A stretch of DNA of 6,802 nt from Hyphomicrobiales bacterium (GCA_015494185.1 WGBT01000370.1:1-6802), one strand, 5' to 3'; shown: positions 1-6,250, numbered from the stretch's first letter. Numbers and translations are program-made. Notes: generated by a model from the sequence alone, not told the origin.

Positions 1-2
1 CT

Positions 3-31
3 ATTATACCGTTGGTATGATACCTCGGTAT
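3..31 (-). promoter_or_regulatory. Possible promoter/operator of the next gene to the left
   Basis: On the minus strand the half-sites ATACC and GGTAT alternate: ATACC-N2-GGTAT (31-20) then ATACC-N3-GGTAT (18-6), one base apart. The last GGTAT runs into a perfect TATAAT at 8-3. No good -35 lies 16-18 nt upstream, as expected only if the promoter is activator-dependent. It sits downstream of the cox terminator. The gene it would serve lies outside the window. Confidence 0.3.
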
Positions 32-57
32 GATTTCATAGAAGAAACACGGTCTTG

Positions 58-92
58 AAAAAACAATCCCCCGCCGGAAGCCCCGGCGAGGG
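58..92 (-). terminator. Rho-independent terminator of the cox operon
   Basis: On the minus strand a 10-bp GC-rich stem (arms 92-83 and 77-68, one G-U pair at 89/71) with a 5-nt loop GGCTT is followed by ATTG and six T (63-58). On the plus strand no T-run follows the hairpin, so it works in the direction of coxC. It lies about 100 nt after the coxC stop and marks the end of the operon. Confidence 0.88.
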
Positions 93-192
93 AAGAGACA
101 TCATTGATATCATTGGCCCCGATATTGGCCACGATCACCAAAACGGTTAGCGCCAATTGACCACAACCGAGGTTCTCGAGTGTCAGAACAGT

Positions 193-1134
193 CTAGTGTG
201 CGGCTGGTGCGCCAGCTCCCCAGACATAAATCGCAGCAAACAGGAACAGCCAGACGACGTCAACGAAGTGCCAATACCAGGCCGCCGCCTCGAAACCAAA
301 ATGCTGCTTTGGAGTGAAATGACCCGACATGGCCCGGAACAGAACCACCGTCAAGAAGATTGTCCCAATGATCACATGGGCACCATGGAACCCGGTGGCC
401 ATGAAGAAGGTTGAACCGTAAATATGGCCCCCATAGGAGAAATTGCCATGCAAGGCGTGGCTATATTCGTAAGCTTGCAGTGCCGTAAACAGCAGCCCCA
501 GCAGAATGGTCAACACCAAGCCCCAAATCAACCCTTTACGGTTGCCATGAACCAGCGAGTGATGCGCCCAGGTCACGGTTGTCCCCGAGGTGAGCAGGAT
601 CAGCGTGTTGATCAGTGGCAGTTCCCAGGGATTGAACGTCCCTTTGAAGAAACCTGAAACATTGGCCTCGGTTTCCTCAACTGGAACCGGTGGGAATTGG
701 CCGCCAAGCAAGGCATCACGCGCCACTTGGCCAAGTTTGTCGCCATGACCATCGGTCCAAACCTCGCCTGGGAACAAGGCGACATCGAAATAAGCCCAGA
801 ACCAGGCGACAAAAAACATCACTTCAGAAGCAATGAACAGGATCATCCCATAGCGTAGATGCAACTGCACGACCGGGGTGTGATGGCCCTTGTGTTCGGC
901 TTCATCGATCACATCGCGCCACCAAGCAAACATTGTGACCAAAACGCCCGACATCCCGGCAATGAAAATCCACGGTCCAGTGATCCCGAAAACCCCCTCG
1001 CCGTCATTCATGCTTTGCATCAGAACGATCAGCCCGAATGCTGCGAAAAAGGCCGACAAGCTGCCAATCAGCGGCCAAGGGCTTGGATCGACCAAATGGT
1101 AGTCATGTGTTTGTTCTGCGTGTCCATCCGCCAT
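193..1134 (-). CDS. coxC: Cytochrome c oxidase subunit III
   Basis: Subunit III is the seven-helix core subunit that carries no redox centre; it stabilises the oxidase and supports proton uptake into the D pathway. Recognisable segments include FAWWRDVIDEA (69-79), the conserved Glu104 in IASEVMFFVAWFWAYF (101-116), LPLINTLILLTSGTTVTWAH (172-191) and FEAAAWYWHFVDVVWLFLF (281-299). At 313 residues it is longer than the roughly 270 I expect for the family. The excess lies in the loop after helix III (about 121-168), which contains an acidic, polar segment. The ATG at 1134 has GGAG 10 nt upstream. It is the last gene of the operon: the stop (TAG at 195-193) is followed by a Rho-independent terminator about 100 nt further on, so the SURF1 and DUF983-type genes that often follow coxC are not obviously co-transcribed here. 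Confidence 0.97.
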   Translation of the reverse strand: MADGHAEQTHDYHLVDPSPWPLIGSLSAFFAAFGLIVLMQSMNDGEGVFGITGPWIFIAGMSGVLVTMFAWWRDVIDEAEHKGHHTPVVQLHLRYGMILFIASEVMFFVAWFWAYFDVALFPGEVWTDGHGDKLGQVARDALLGGQFPPVPVEETEANVSGFFKGTFNPWELPLINTLILLTSGTTVTWAHHSLVHGNRKGLIWGLVLTILLGLLFTALQAYEYSHALHGNFSYGGHIYGSTFFMATGFHGAHVIIGTIFLTVVLFRAMSGHFTPKQHFGFEAAAWYWHFVDVVWLFLFAAIYVWGAGAPAAH

Positions 1135-1178
1135 GTTTTTTTAACTCCGTCTCTCCCCGTCCCACCTGGGACCCCTTA

Positions 1179-1204
1179 TTGGTTTATTTTTTTGGTTTAT
1201 TTTT
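1179..1204. repeat. 13-bp perfect tandem duplication in an A/T-rich tract
   Basis: TTGGTTTATTTTT occurs twice head to tail (1179-1191 and 1192-1204). In the sense RNA this gives an A-rich stretch upstream of the coxC ribosome site, followed by a 5-bp hairpin GUCCC-AGGU-GGGAC (1172-1159). Confidence 0.85.
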
Positions 1205-1230
1205 GCTCGTTTTATTTCTTTATTTCTCAA

Positions 1231-1246
1231 CAAGCTCTCAAGCTCT
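1231..1246. repeat. 8-bp perfect tandem duplication
   Basis: CAAGCTCT occurs twice head to tail (1231-1238 and 1239-1246). CTCAACAA flanks it as a further direct repeat at 1226-1233 and 1253-1260. Confidence 0.75.
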
Positions 1247-1331
1247 TTAAGGCTCAACAACCCATTTTAGCCATTGAATAATGTGCTTTGTGCGCCTTGG
1301 ATCCAAACGCCTATTTCGCCAATCCAATCAA

Positions 1332-1355
1332 GTAGCTCCTGCCGTAGCACCTGCC
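1332..1355. repeat. 12-bp tandem duplication after ctaG
   Basis: GTAGCTCCTGCC (1332-1343) is followed directly by GTAGCACCTGCC (1344-1355), 11 of 12 identical. It lies just downstream of the ctaG stop in the ctaG-coxC spacer. Confidence 0.8.
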
Positions 1356-1363
1356 AAACGGCA

Positions 1364-2020
1364 TCAGGACTGATCTTTGTGTATGACTTGATCTGGTTTG
1401 CCCTGCGCCACGTTCCCCTTGTTTCGTTGAGGCTTTCCATCGATTGGGAAGAACGTATAAGACAAGGTGATCTCTTGAATCTTTTTGGTATCAGGATCCT
1501 TGACAAAATCTGGATCAATGAAAAAGGTGACCGGCATATCAACACTTTCGCCGGGCTTGAGTTCCTGTTCTGTAAAACAGAAACACTCAATCTTGTTGAA
1601 ATAACTGCCTGCCGCTACCGGCGCGACATTGAACAAGGCCGACCCTTTGACGGTTTTATCTGAAAGATTGGTCGCTTTATAATAAGCTAGCCCCGTATCA
1701 CCAATTTTTAGTTCCATTGAATATTGAGCCGGCTTGAATTTCCATGGCAGAGATTTCGATGTATTGGCATCGAAATAAACTGTGATCGTGCGATCCAACA
1801 CCTTGCTGGGCGCCGATTCAGCGCGTTTTGTGGTCCCGCCATAGCCAGTGACCTGACAGAACAGCTGATAAAGCGGTACGGCCGCATAGCTCATCCCAAC
1901 CATCCCAAGGGCAATTCCCCCCACAATAGCCGCCACCAAACCATGACGCGGCTCACGTGATCCGGACTGGGAAGGCGTTACCGTTTGTTTGGGACTTTCA
2001 GGATGATTTGACTCTTTCAT
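1364..2020 (-). CDS. ctaG: Cytochrome c oxidase assembly protein CtaG (Cox11-type copper chaperone for CuB)
   Basis: CtaG/Cox11 delivers copper to the CuB site of subunit I during assembly. It is anchored by one N-terminal helix and its copper-binding domain faces the periplasm. The 218-residue product has a polar cytoplasmic N-terminus (1-26), a membrane helix (about 27-50) followed by the conserved YQLFCQVTGYGGTT (51-64, with Cys55), and an Ig-like beta domain. The signature copper motif IECFCF is at 144-149 (Cys146 and Cys148), followed by EQELKPGESVDMPVTFFIDP (151-170) and ITLSYTFF (184-191). The last 27 residues are a Lys/Gln-rich polar tail beyond the usual domain end. The ATG at 2020 has AGAGAGA 5 nt upstream, a weak ribosome site, and the 193-nt gap from the CoxF-like gene rules out direct translational coupling. 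It is unrelated to the multi-TM CtaG of Bacillus. A 229-nt spacer separates it from coxC. Confidence 0.96.
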   Translation of the reverse strand: MKESNHPESPKQTVTPSQSGSREPRHGLVAAIVGGIALGMVGMSYAAVPLYQLFCQVTGYGGTTKRAESAPSKVLDRTITVYFDANTSKSLPWKFKPAQYSMELKIGDTGLAYYKATNLSDKTVKGSALFNVAPVAAGSYFNKIECFCFTEQELKPGESVDMPVTFFIDPDFVKDPDTKKIQEITLSYTFFPIDGKPQRNKGNVAQGKPDQVIHKDQS

Positions 2021-2213
2021 CTTGTTCTCTCTGAGATTTCGCGCTCCGGGGTGGTGAAGTCACTCCTTAACTGCTCTCTGGTTCTTGTCCACGCTGGACA
2101 TTCTGCGCAGCGCGGTATGATCTTTTAAGGCTTTCTGTAATCTTGACCATTCTCGACTATTCTGGCCTCTTGCCTCCCCAGCCATGCCTGTCAAGTCTTG
2201 TGGCTTAAGCCGA
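2021..2213 (-). other. Spacer between the CoxF-like gene and ctaG
   Basis: These 193 nt contain a perfect 10-bp palindrome GGCTTAAGCC (2202-2211) right after the stop of the small gene and one of two copies of CGACTATTCTG (2154-2164); the second (2211-2221) overlaps that stop. A minus-strand frame open through the spacer (GTG at 2293 to TGA at 2060) has no ribosome site and no recognisable product. No clear promoter or terminator was found. Confidence 0.45.
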
Positions 2214-2504
2214 CTATTCTGAAGCAGCAGGACGCGTAAGCGGTGTTTTTTGCGCTTGCAGATGTCCCGGAACAGCTTCTTGTCCTGGAACACTTTGCAC
2301 CCTTTGCGCCTGGTCTGCTGGTTTGTGACGTTGTAACATTCGGTCCCCTAGACGGACATAAGTCACCGCCATAAACAGAAAGGCCATGGCGGCAACTGCC
2401 CAAGCCGTGGCAAGAACACGGCCCCGGCGTTGTTTGACCTGTTCAGGTGTCAGGGGCGTGAATTCTTGCTCTGGATGTTGTTGCTTCGGGATTGGCTCAG
2501 CCAT
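2214..2504 (-). CDS. coxF: CoxF-like small single-pass membrane protein, putative oxidase assembly factor
   Basis: A 96-residue protein with a hydrophilic N-terminus, the motif LTPEQVKQRRGRV (18-30), one membrane helix (about 31-50), then VRLGDRML (50-57) and a polar C-terminal tail. A short protein of this design between ctaB and ctaG is typical of alphaproteobacterial cox operons and is usually called CoxF; its role is poorly defined and probably in oxidase assembly. The assignment rests on position and on the LTPEQ-basic-TM-KLG-like pattern, not on a search. I chose the ATG at 2504 because GGAGGT lies 5 nt upstream; an in-frame GTG at 2516 would add four residues but lacks such a site. Translation is probably coupled to ctaB through the 8-nt overlap. 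As I recall, family members are often only 50-60 residues, so the roughly 38 residues after the VRLGD region would be an extension. Confidence 0.7.
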   Translation of the reverse strand: MAEPIPKQQHPEQEFTPLTPEQVKQRRGRVLATAWAVAAMAFLFMAVTYVRLGDRMLQRHKPADQAQRVQSVPGQEAVPGHLQAQKTPLTRPAASE

Positions 2505-3483
2505 AGATACCTCCACCCAAGGACCATAAATTCATATCCACTAAGAGATGCTCAACGAGCAGGACCGCAAATAAGGCAAATAAATAGAAAATTGAATATA
2601 AGAACAGAGCTTTGGCGGCCTTGTCCGCCGCCGCCCCTTGGCGAAGAGTAAAGACCTGCCAAACGTGATACAGGAATTTCCCGCCAAGGATGACCGCGGT
2701 CACACCGTAAAGCCAGCCTGCAAACCCCATCCCAATGGGATGCAAGACAACCGGCGCCAATGTCAATGGGACCAGCAGAAGACTATAGATGAGGATTTGA
2801 CGCCGTGTCTCATCGGGCCCGGCAACGACTGGCAACATCGGCACGCCAACGCGTTCATAGTCCCGTGTCCGGTAAAGTGACAAGGCCCAGAAATGGGGCG
2901 GCGTCCACATGAAAATGATCAAGAACAGAACGATACTTTCGAGGCTGACACCGCCGGTCACAGCACCCCAGCCAATCATCGGCGGAAACGCCCCCGCAGC
3001 CCCGCCAATCACGATATTCTGCGGAGTCCGGCGTTTCAGCCACATGGTGTAAAAAAAGACGTAATAGCCAATCGTCAAGGCCAGTAAACCTGCCGCCACC
3101 CAGTTGACGGTAATACCGAGAAAGATCACCGAGGCAAAAGACAAAAAACTGCCAAAGGCCAGCGCCTCTTGCGGTGTGATCTTCCCCCGTGGGATCGGAC
3201 GGGCCGCCGTGCGTTGCATCTTGGCGTCGATATCCGCATCATACCACATATTCAAAGCCCCAGACGCCCCCGCGCCCACGGCAATGCAGATCAAAGCTGT
3301 CAAGGCGATGACCGGGTGAATGTGCCCTGGAGCTGCAACCATTCCGACGAGCCCCGTAAAGACCACAAGCGACATCACCCGCGGTTTTAGCAGCGCGATA
3401 AAATCGCTCACCGTACCATCGCCGCCTAATGTCGTCTCCTTTGTGCGGCCTTCCTTTGCGATGTGCATGGTTATGTCGCTCAT
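2497..3483 (-). CDS. ctaB: Protoheme IX farnesyltransferase (heme O synthase)
   Basis: CtaB (COX10/CyoE family, UbiA prenyltransferase superfamily) attaches the farnesyl chain of farnesyl diphosphate to heme b, giving heme O, which heme A synthase then oxidises to the heme A used by CoxA. The 328-residue protein is a polytopic membrane protein with about nine helices. The family signature is complete: KPR at 33-35, the first Asp-rich loop with Asn78, Tyr81, Asp82, Asp84 and Asp86 followed by RTAARPIPRG (91-100), and the second conserved loop YRTRDYERVGVPMLP (204-218). The ATG at 3483 is preceded by AAAGG with 7 nt spacing. A second Met at residue 6 has no comparable ribosome site. The Gly-rich C-terminus (GGGIYG) is encoded by bases that also form the ribosome binding site of the next gene, which overlaps by 8 nt. 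ctaA, needed for the following step, is not in the window. Confidence 0.96.
   Translation of the reverse strand: MSDITMHIAKEGRTKETTLGGDGTVSDFIALLKPRVMSLVVFTGLVGMVAAPGHIHPVIALTALICIAVGAGASGALNMWYDADIDAKMQRTAARPIPRGKITPQEALAFGSFLSFASVIFLGITVNWVAAGLLALTIGYYVFFYTMWLKRRTPQNIVIGGAAGAFPPMIGWGAVTGGVSLESIVLFLIIFMWTPPHFWALSLYRTRDYERVGVPMLPVVAGPDETRRQILIYSLLLVPLTLAPVVLHPIGMGFAGWLYGVTAVILGGKFLYHVWQVFTLRQGAAADKAAKALFLYSIFYLFALFAVLLVEHLLVDMNLWSLGGGIYG
2509..2514 (-). promoter_or_regulatory. Ribosome binding site of the CoxF-like gene inside the end of ctaB
   Basis: GGAGGT on the minus strand lies 4 to 5 nt before the ATG at 2504. It is formed by the Gly codons GGT-GGA-GGT near the ctaB C-terminus, and the ctaB stop TGA (2499-2497) lies just inside the new reading frame. 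It decides the start of the small protein and suggests coupled translation. Confidence 0.75.
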
Positions 3484-3549
3484 CGTTCAACCTTTAGATT
3501 AATCGCGCAATTCACTCGATCAACAAATTCGCCGTTGCATTTAGGTAGG

Positions 3550-3579
3550 GCAGGCCCCAGCGGATCGGCCGGGACCTGC
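3550..3579 (-). promoter_or_regulatory. Intercistronic RNA stem-loop between coxA and ctaB
   Basis: The sense RNA can fold into a 12-bp stem (GCAGGUCCCGGC, 3579-3568, with GCUGGGGCCUGC, 3561-3550) closed by a 6-nt loop CGAUCC. Two of the pairs are G-U in the sense RNA and would be A-C mismatches in the antisense RNA, which favours a role in the cox transcript. It starts 12 nt after the coxA stop. No T-run follows, so it is not a standard terminator. A likely role is to protect the 3' end of an upstream coxB-coxA mRNA segment or to slow polymerase before ctaB; this is inference. Confidence 0.6.
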
Positions 3580-3590
3580 TGTTCTCCGCG

Positions 3591-5186
3591 CTACTTAAAG
3601 CTTGGAATGTTTTCAATGGCGTGGAAGGGCGGAGGCGATGGCAGTTTCCACTCATAGGTGGTGGCCCCTTCACCCCACGGATTATCGCCCGCCTTGCGCT
3701 TGGCCGCAAAAGCTTGGAAGACCCCAAACAGGAAGACCAACACCGAGAAGGCCCCGAGATAAGCCCCCAACGAGGAGATATAGTTCCACGGTGCAAATTC
3801 ATCCGGATAATCGGCATAACGGCGTGGCATCCCGGCAAGGCCCAGGAAATGCTGCGGGAAGAAGGTGACGTTCACCGCAATGAAGGTCAACCAGAAATGC
3901 AGCTTGCCGATAAATTCGGAATACATATAGCCCGACATTTTCGGGAACCAGTAATACCAGCCGGCAAACAGGGAGAACACCGCCCCAAGCGACAGCACAT
4001 AGTGGAAATGAGCCACCACATAATAGGTGTCATGCAGCGACCGGTCGACACCGGCATTGGCCAACACCACCCCGGTGACCCCACCGATTGTGAACAGGAA
4101 GATGAAGCCCACGGCCCACAGCATCGGCGTAGTGAAGCGGATCGAGCCGCCCCACATGGTGGCAATCCAGGAGAAGATTTTCACTCCCGTGGGCACCGCG
4201 ATCACCATGGTGGCGAAAACGAAATAGGCTTGGGTGTTGACCGACAGCCCCGCGGCATACATGTGATGGGCCCAGACGATGAAACCAACCGCCCCAATCG
4301 CCGCCATTGCATAAGCCATCCCAAGATAGCCAAAGACCGGCTTCTTCGAGAAGGTCGCAATCACGTGGCTGATGATGCCAAAGCCCGGCAGAATGATGAT
4401 ATAGACTTCTGGATGTCCGAAGAACCAGAACAAATGCTGGAAGAGCAACGGATCACCACCGCCAGCGGGACTGAAGAAGGTGGTCCCAAAGTTACGGTCG
4501 GTCAGCAACATGGTGATCGCCCCCGCCAAAACCGGCAAGGCCAAGACCAGCAGGAAGGCCGTGACCAGGATCGACCAGACAAACAATGGCATTTTGTGGA
4601 TGGTCATCCCCGGCGCGCGCATGTTGAAGATGGTGGTGATGAAGTTGATCGAGGACAGGATCGATGATGCCCCGGCCAAATGCAGCGACAGGATGGCGAA
4701 ATCCATCGCAGGTCCCGCCGAACCCGTGGTCGAGAGAGGGGCATAGATGGTCCAGCCGCCGCCAGCGCCATTGCCGCCGCCGTCACCTTCCACAAACATC
4801 GACAGGATCAACAGCAGCAACGCCGGTGGCAACAACCAAAACGAGATGTTATTGAGCCGCGGAAAGGCCATGTCCGGCGCCCCAATCTGCAACGGTACGA
4901 ACCAGTTGCCAAAGCCGCCAAACAGTGCCGGCATGATCATGAAGAAGATCATGATCAACCCATGCGCCGTGGTAAACACGTTGAAAGCATGGGGGTCCCC
5001 AAAAATCTGCATCCCTGGCTCGGCCAGCTCCATTCGCATTCCGATCGACAAAAAGCCGCCGATCAGACCGCCGATCAGGGCGAAAATCAGATAAAGCGTC
5101 CCAATATCTTTGTGGTTCGTCGACATCAGCCAGCGGGCGGCAAAGCCCGGCTTATGGTCATGATGCACGGCTTCCGCATGTGCCAT
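3591..5186 (-). CDS. coxA: Cytochrome c oxidase subunit I (heme a / heme a3-CuB)
   Basis: This is the catalytic core subunit of the aa3 oxidase, a twelve-helix inner-membrane protein that reduces O2 to water and pumps protons. The length of 531 residues is usual for the family. Heme a ligands are His75 and His395, and the heme a3 ligand is His393. CuB ligands are His258, His307 and His308, and Tyr262 in HPEVY (258-262) is the cross-linked tyrosine. The D pathway is intact (Asp105, Asn94, Asn112, Glu260), as is the K pathway (Ser273, Thr333, Lys336). These residues keep a constant offset of 18-19 from the Paracoccus numbering as I recall it. Glu260 in GHPEVY marks an A1-type heme-copper oxidase. 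The ATG at 5186 has GAAGGA 8 nt upstream. It lies 157 nt after coxB and 107 nt before ctaB, with a strong stem-loop just after its stop. Confidence 0.98.
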   Translation of the reverse strand: MAHAEAVHHDHKPGFAARWLMSTNHKDIGTLYLIFALIGGLIGGFLSIGMRMELAEPGMQIFGDPHAFNVFTTAHGLIMIFFMIMPALFGGFGNWFVPLQIGAPDMAFPRLNNISFWLLPPALLLLILSMFVEGDGGGNGAGGGWTIYAPLSTTGSAGPAMDFAILSLHLAGASSILSSINFITTIFNMRAPGMTIHKMPLFVWSILVTAFLLVLALPVLAGAITMLLTDRNFGTTFFSPAGGGDPLLFQHLFWFFGHPEVYIIILPGFGIISHVIATFSKKPVFGYLGMAYAMAAIGAVGFIVWAHHMYAAGLSVNTQAYFVFATMVIAVPTGVKIFSWIATMWGGSIRFTTPMLWAVGFIFLFTIGGVTGVVLANAGVDRSLHDTYYVVAHFHYVLSLGAVFSLFAGWYYWFPKMSGYMYSEFIGKLHFWLTFIAVNVTFFPQHFLGLAGMPRRYADYPDEFAPWNYISSLGAYLGAFSVLVFLFGVFQAFAAKRKAGDNPWGEGATTYEWKLPSPPPFHAIENIPSFK

Positions 5187-5343
5187 AACGATTTTCCTTC
5201 AGGTTTATTCTTCCCCGGCCCAACCGGGTTTTATTTGCAAACTCTTGCTCAATTCGCACTTCAAGCGATTCTTGCTTCAAGGCGCTCACACGCCAGTTGT
5301 TCTTTTAATGCTTATTTTGAAGCTCCCTTAATTCGGGCCAACT
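5187..5343 (-). other. coxB-coxA spacer with small hairpins and an imperfect 16-nt tandem repeat
   Basis: The 157-nt spacer holds, in the sense RNA, a 5-bp hairpin with a GUGA tetraloop (5294-5281) and a hairpin CCCGG-UUGGG-CCGGG (5228-5214) ahead of the coxA ribosome site GAAGGA (5200-5195). Two adjacent 16-nt units (5281-5266 and 5265-5250), each beginning CTTGAAG on the minus strand, match at 12 of 16 positions. No gene is visible. Confidence 0.5.
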
Positions 5344-6243
5344 TTATTTTGACGATACTTGTTTCGAGGCGGCTTCAGCCATGGCCATACGGCGTTTGGC
5401 GAGATCGGCCGCAGCCTGTTTCAAGACCTCTTTGGCCTTGTCCTCATCTTCTTTGATGGCCGCCAGCCATTTTTTGTAGACCGGCTCACTGACCACCCGC
5501 ACCTCGATGGGCATGAAGGCATGGCGCACCCCACAAAGTTCGGAGCACTGACCATAATAGACACCTTCCTTCTCCGCCCTGAACCAAGTGCGCAAAACCC
5601 GTCCCGGCACAGCATCCAGTTTCACGCCAAAGCTTGGCACCGTCCAGTTATGCAACACCCCATCCACGGGCGCGGTAATCAGAACTTCGACATTCTTGTT
5701 GACCGGCACCACCATAGGATTGTCAACCGCCAACAGACGCGGCCGCCCTTGCGCCTTGGCCTCTTCATCCTCCAACAAGTTGGAGCTAAAGCTGATATCG
5801 GTGCCTGGATATTCGTAATCCCAATACCACTGCTGACCGATGGCCTTCACCCGCACATCAGCTTTCGGAAAATCATATTGATTATAGAGCAGATCGAAGC
5901 TCGGCTTGGCGATCACCCCAAGAATCAAAATGGGAATCACGGTCCAGGCAATTTCAAGACCGGTGTGATGGGTGGTCTTCGACGGCGTCGGATTGGCCTT
6001 CTCACGAAACTTGATCACCACATAAACCAGAAGAAACAGGACGAAGAGTGTGATCGCCGTGATGATCCATAACAGAAAATTATGGAAGTCATAAATTTGC
6101 CGGGCAATCACAGTTGCCGGTTCCTGCATACCAAGCTGCCAAGGTTCAGATCTGCCCGGCGCAGCCAAAGCCAACGAAGCCAATGCGGGAAGGCCGAGCA
6201 GGCCCAATACGGATCCCCAAATGGTTCTGATGAAGTTTTTCAC
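5344..6243 (-). CDS. coxB: Cytochrome c oxidase subunit II (CuA subunit)
   Basis: Subunit II of the aa3-type oxidase takes electrons from cytochrome c at its periplasmic CuA centre and passes them to heme a in subunit I. The 299-residue product has an N-terminal signal-like segment (about 1-28, ending ALAA), two membrane helices (about 55-77 and 96-117) and a periplasmic cupredoxin domain. All CuA ligands are visible: His198 (in HNW), Cys233, Glu235, Cys237, His241 and Met244. The aromatic electron-entry stretch QQWYWDYEY lies at 137-145. The full CuA set argues for a cytochrome c oxidase rather than a quinol oxidase. The start is GTG at 6243, chosen because AAAGGG sits 7 nt upstream and an in-frame TAG lies nine codons upstream. 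After the cupredoxin fold comes a charged, probably helical tail (about 262-299, rich in Lys, Glu and Ala) that seems longer than in many homologues. It is the first gene of the operon, 157 nt before coxA. Confidence 0.97.
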   Translation of the reverse strand: MKNFIRTIWGSVLGLLGLPALASLALAAPGRSEPWQLGMQEPATVIARQIYDFHNFLLWIITAITLFVLFLLVYVVIKFREKANPTPSKTTHHTGLEIAWTVIPILILGVIAKPSFDLLYNQYDFPKADVRVKAIGQQWYWDYEYPGTDISFSSNLLEDEEAKAQGRPRLLAVDNPMVVPVNKNVEVLITAPVDGVLHNWTVPSFGVKLDAVPGRVLRTWFRAEKEGVYYGQCSELCGVRHAFMPIEVRVVSEPVYKKWLAAIKEDEDKAKEVLKQAAADLAKRRMAMAEAASKQVSSK

Positions 6244-6250
6244 CCCACGT

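Noticed and set aside
1159..1204. Hairpin GTCCC-ACCT-GGGAC followed by T-rich sequence on the plus strand, resembling a terminator.
   Set aside because: The first T-tract is several bases away and interrupted, and there is no plus-strand gene for it to end. On the sense strand it is followed by purines.
1267..1590. 107-codon minus-strand frame overlapping the end of ctaG and entering the spacer.
   Set aside because: Most of it is an out-of-frame copy of ctaG, whose own frame carries the conserved copper motif and domain end. No start signal is present.
2189..2194. Exact TTGACA on the minus strand after the CoxF-like gene, a possible internal promoter for ctaG.
   Set aside because: No -10-like hexamer lies 16 to 18 nt downstream.
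2060..2293. 77-codon minus-strand frame over the tail of the CoxF-like gene and the following spacer.
   Set aside because: It starts with GTG, has no ribosome site, overlaps a better-supported gene and has no recognisable fold. Kept only as a possible frameshift trace.
5214..5236. Plus-strand CCCGG-N5-CCGGG followed by TTTTATTT, resembling a small terminator.
   Set aside because: The stem is only 5 bp and points against the operon with no plus-strand gene upstream.
3621..5456. Long plus-strand open frames of 348 and 258 codons opposite coxA and the end of coxB.
   Set aside because: They lie antisense to strongly conserved genes, are rich in His, Gln, Arg and Pro as codon-bias shadows are, and show no domain or ribosome site.
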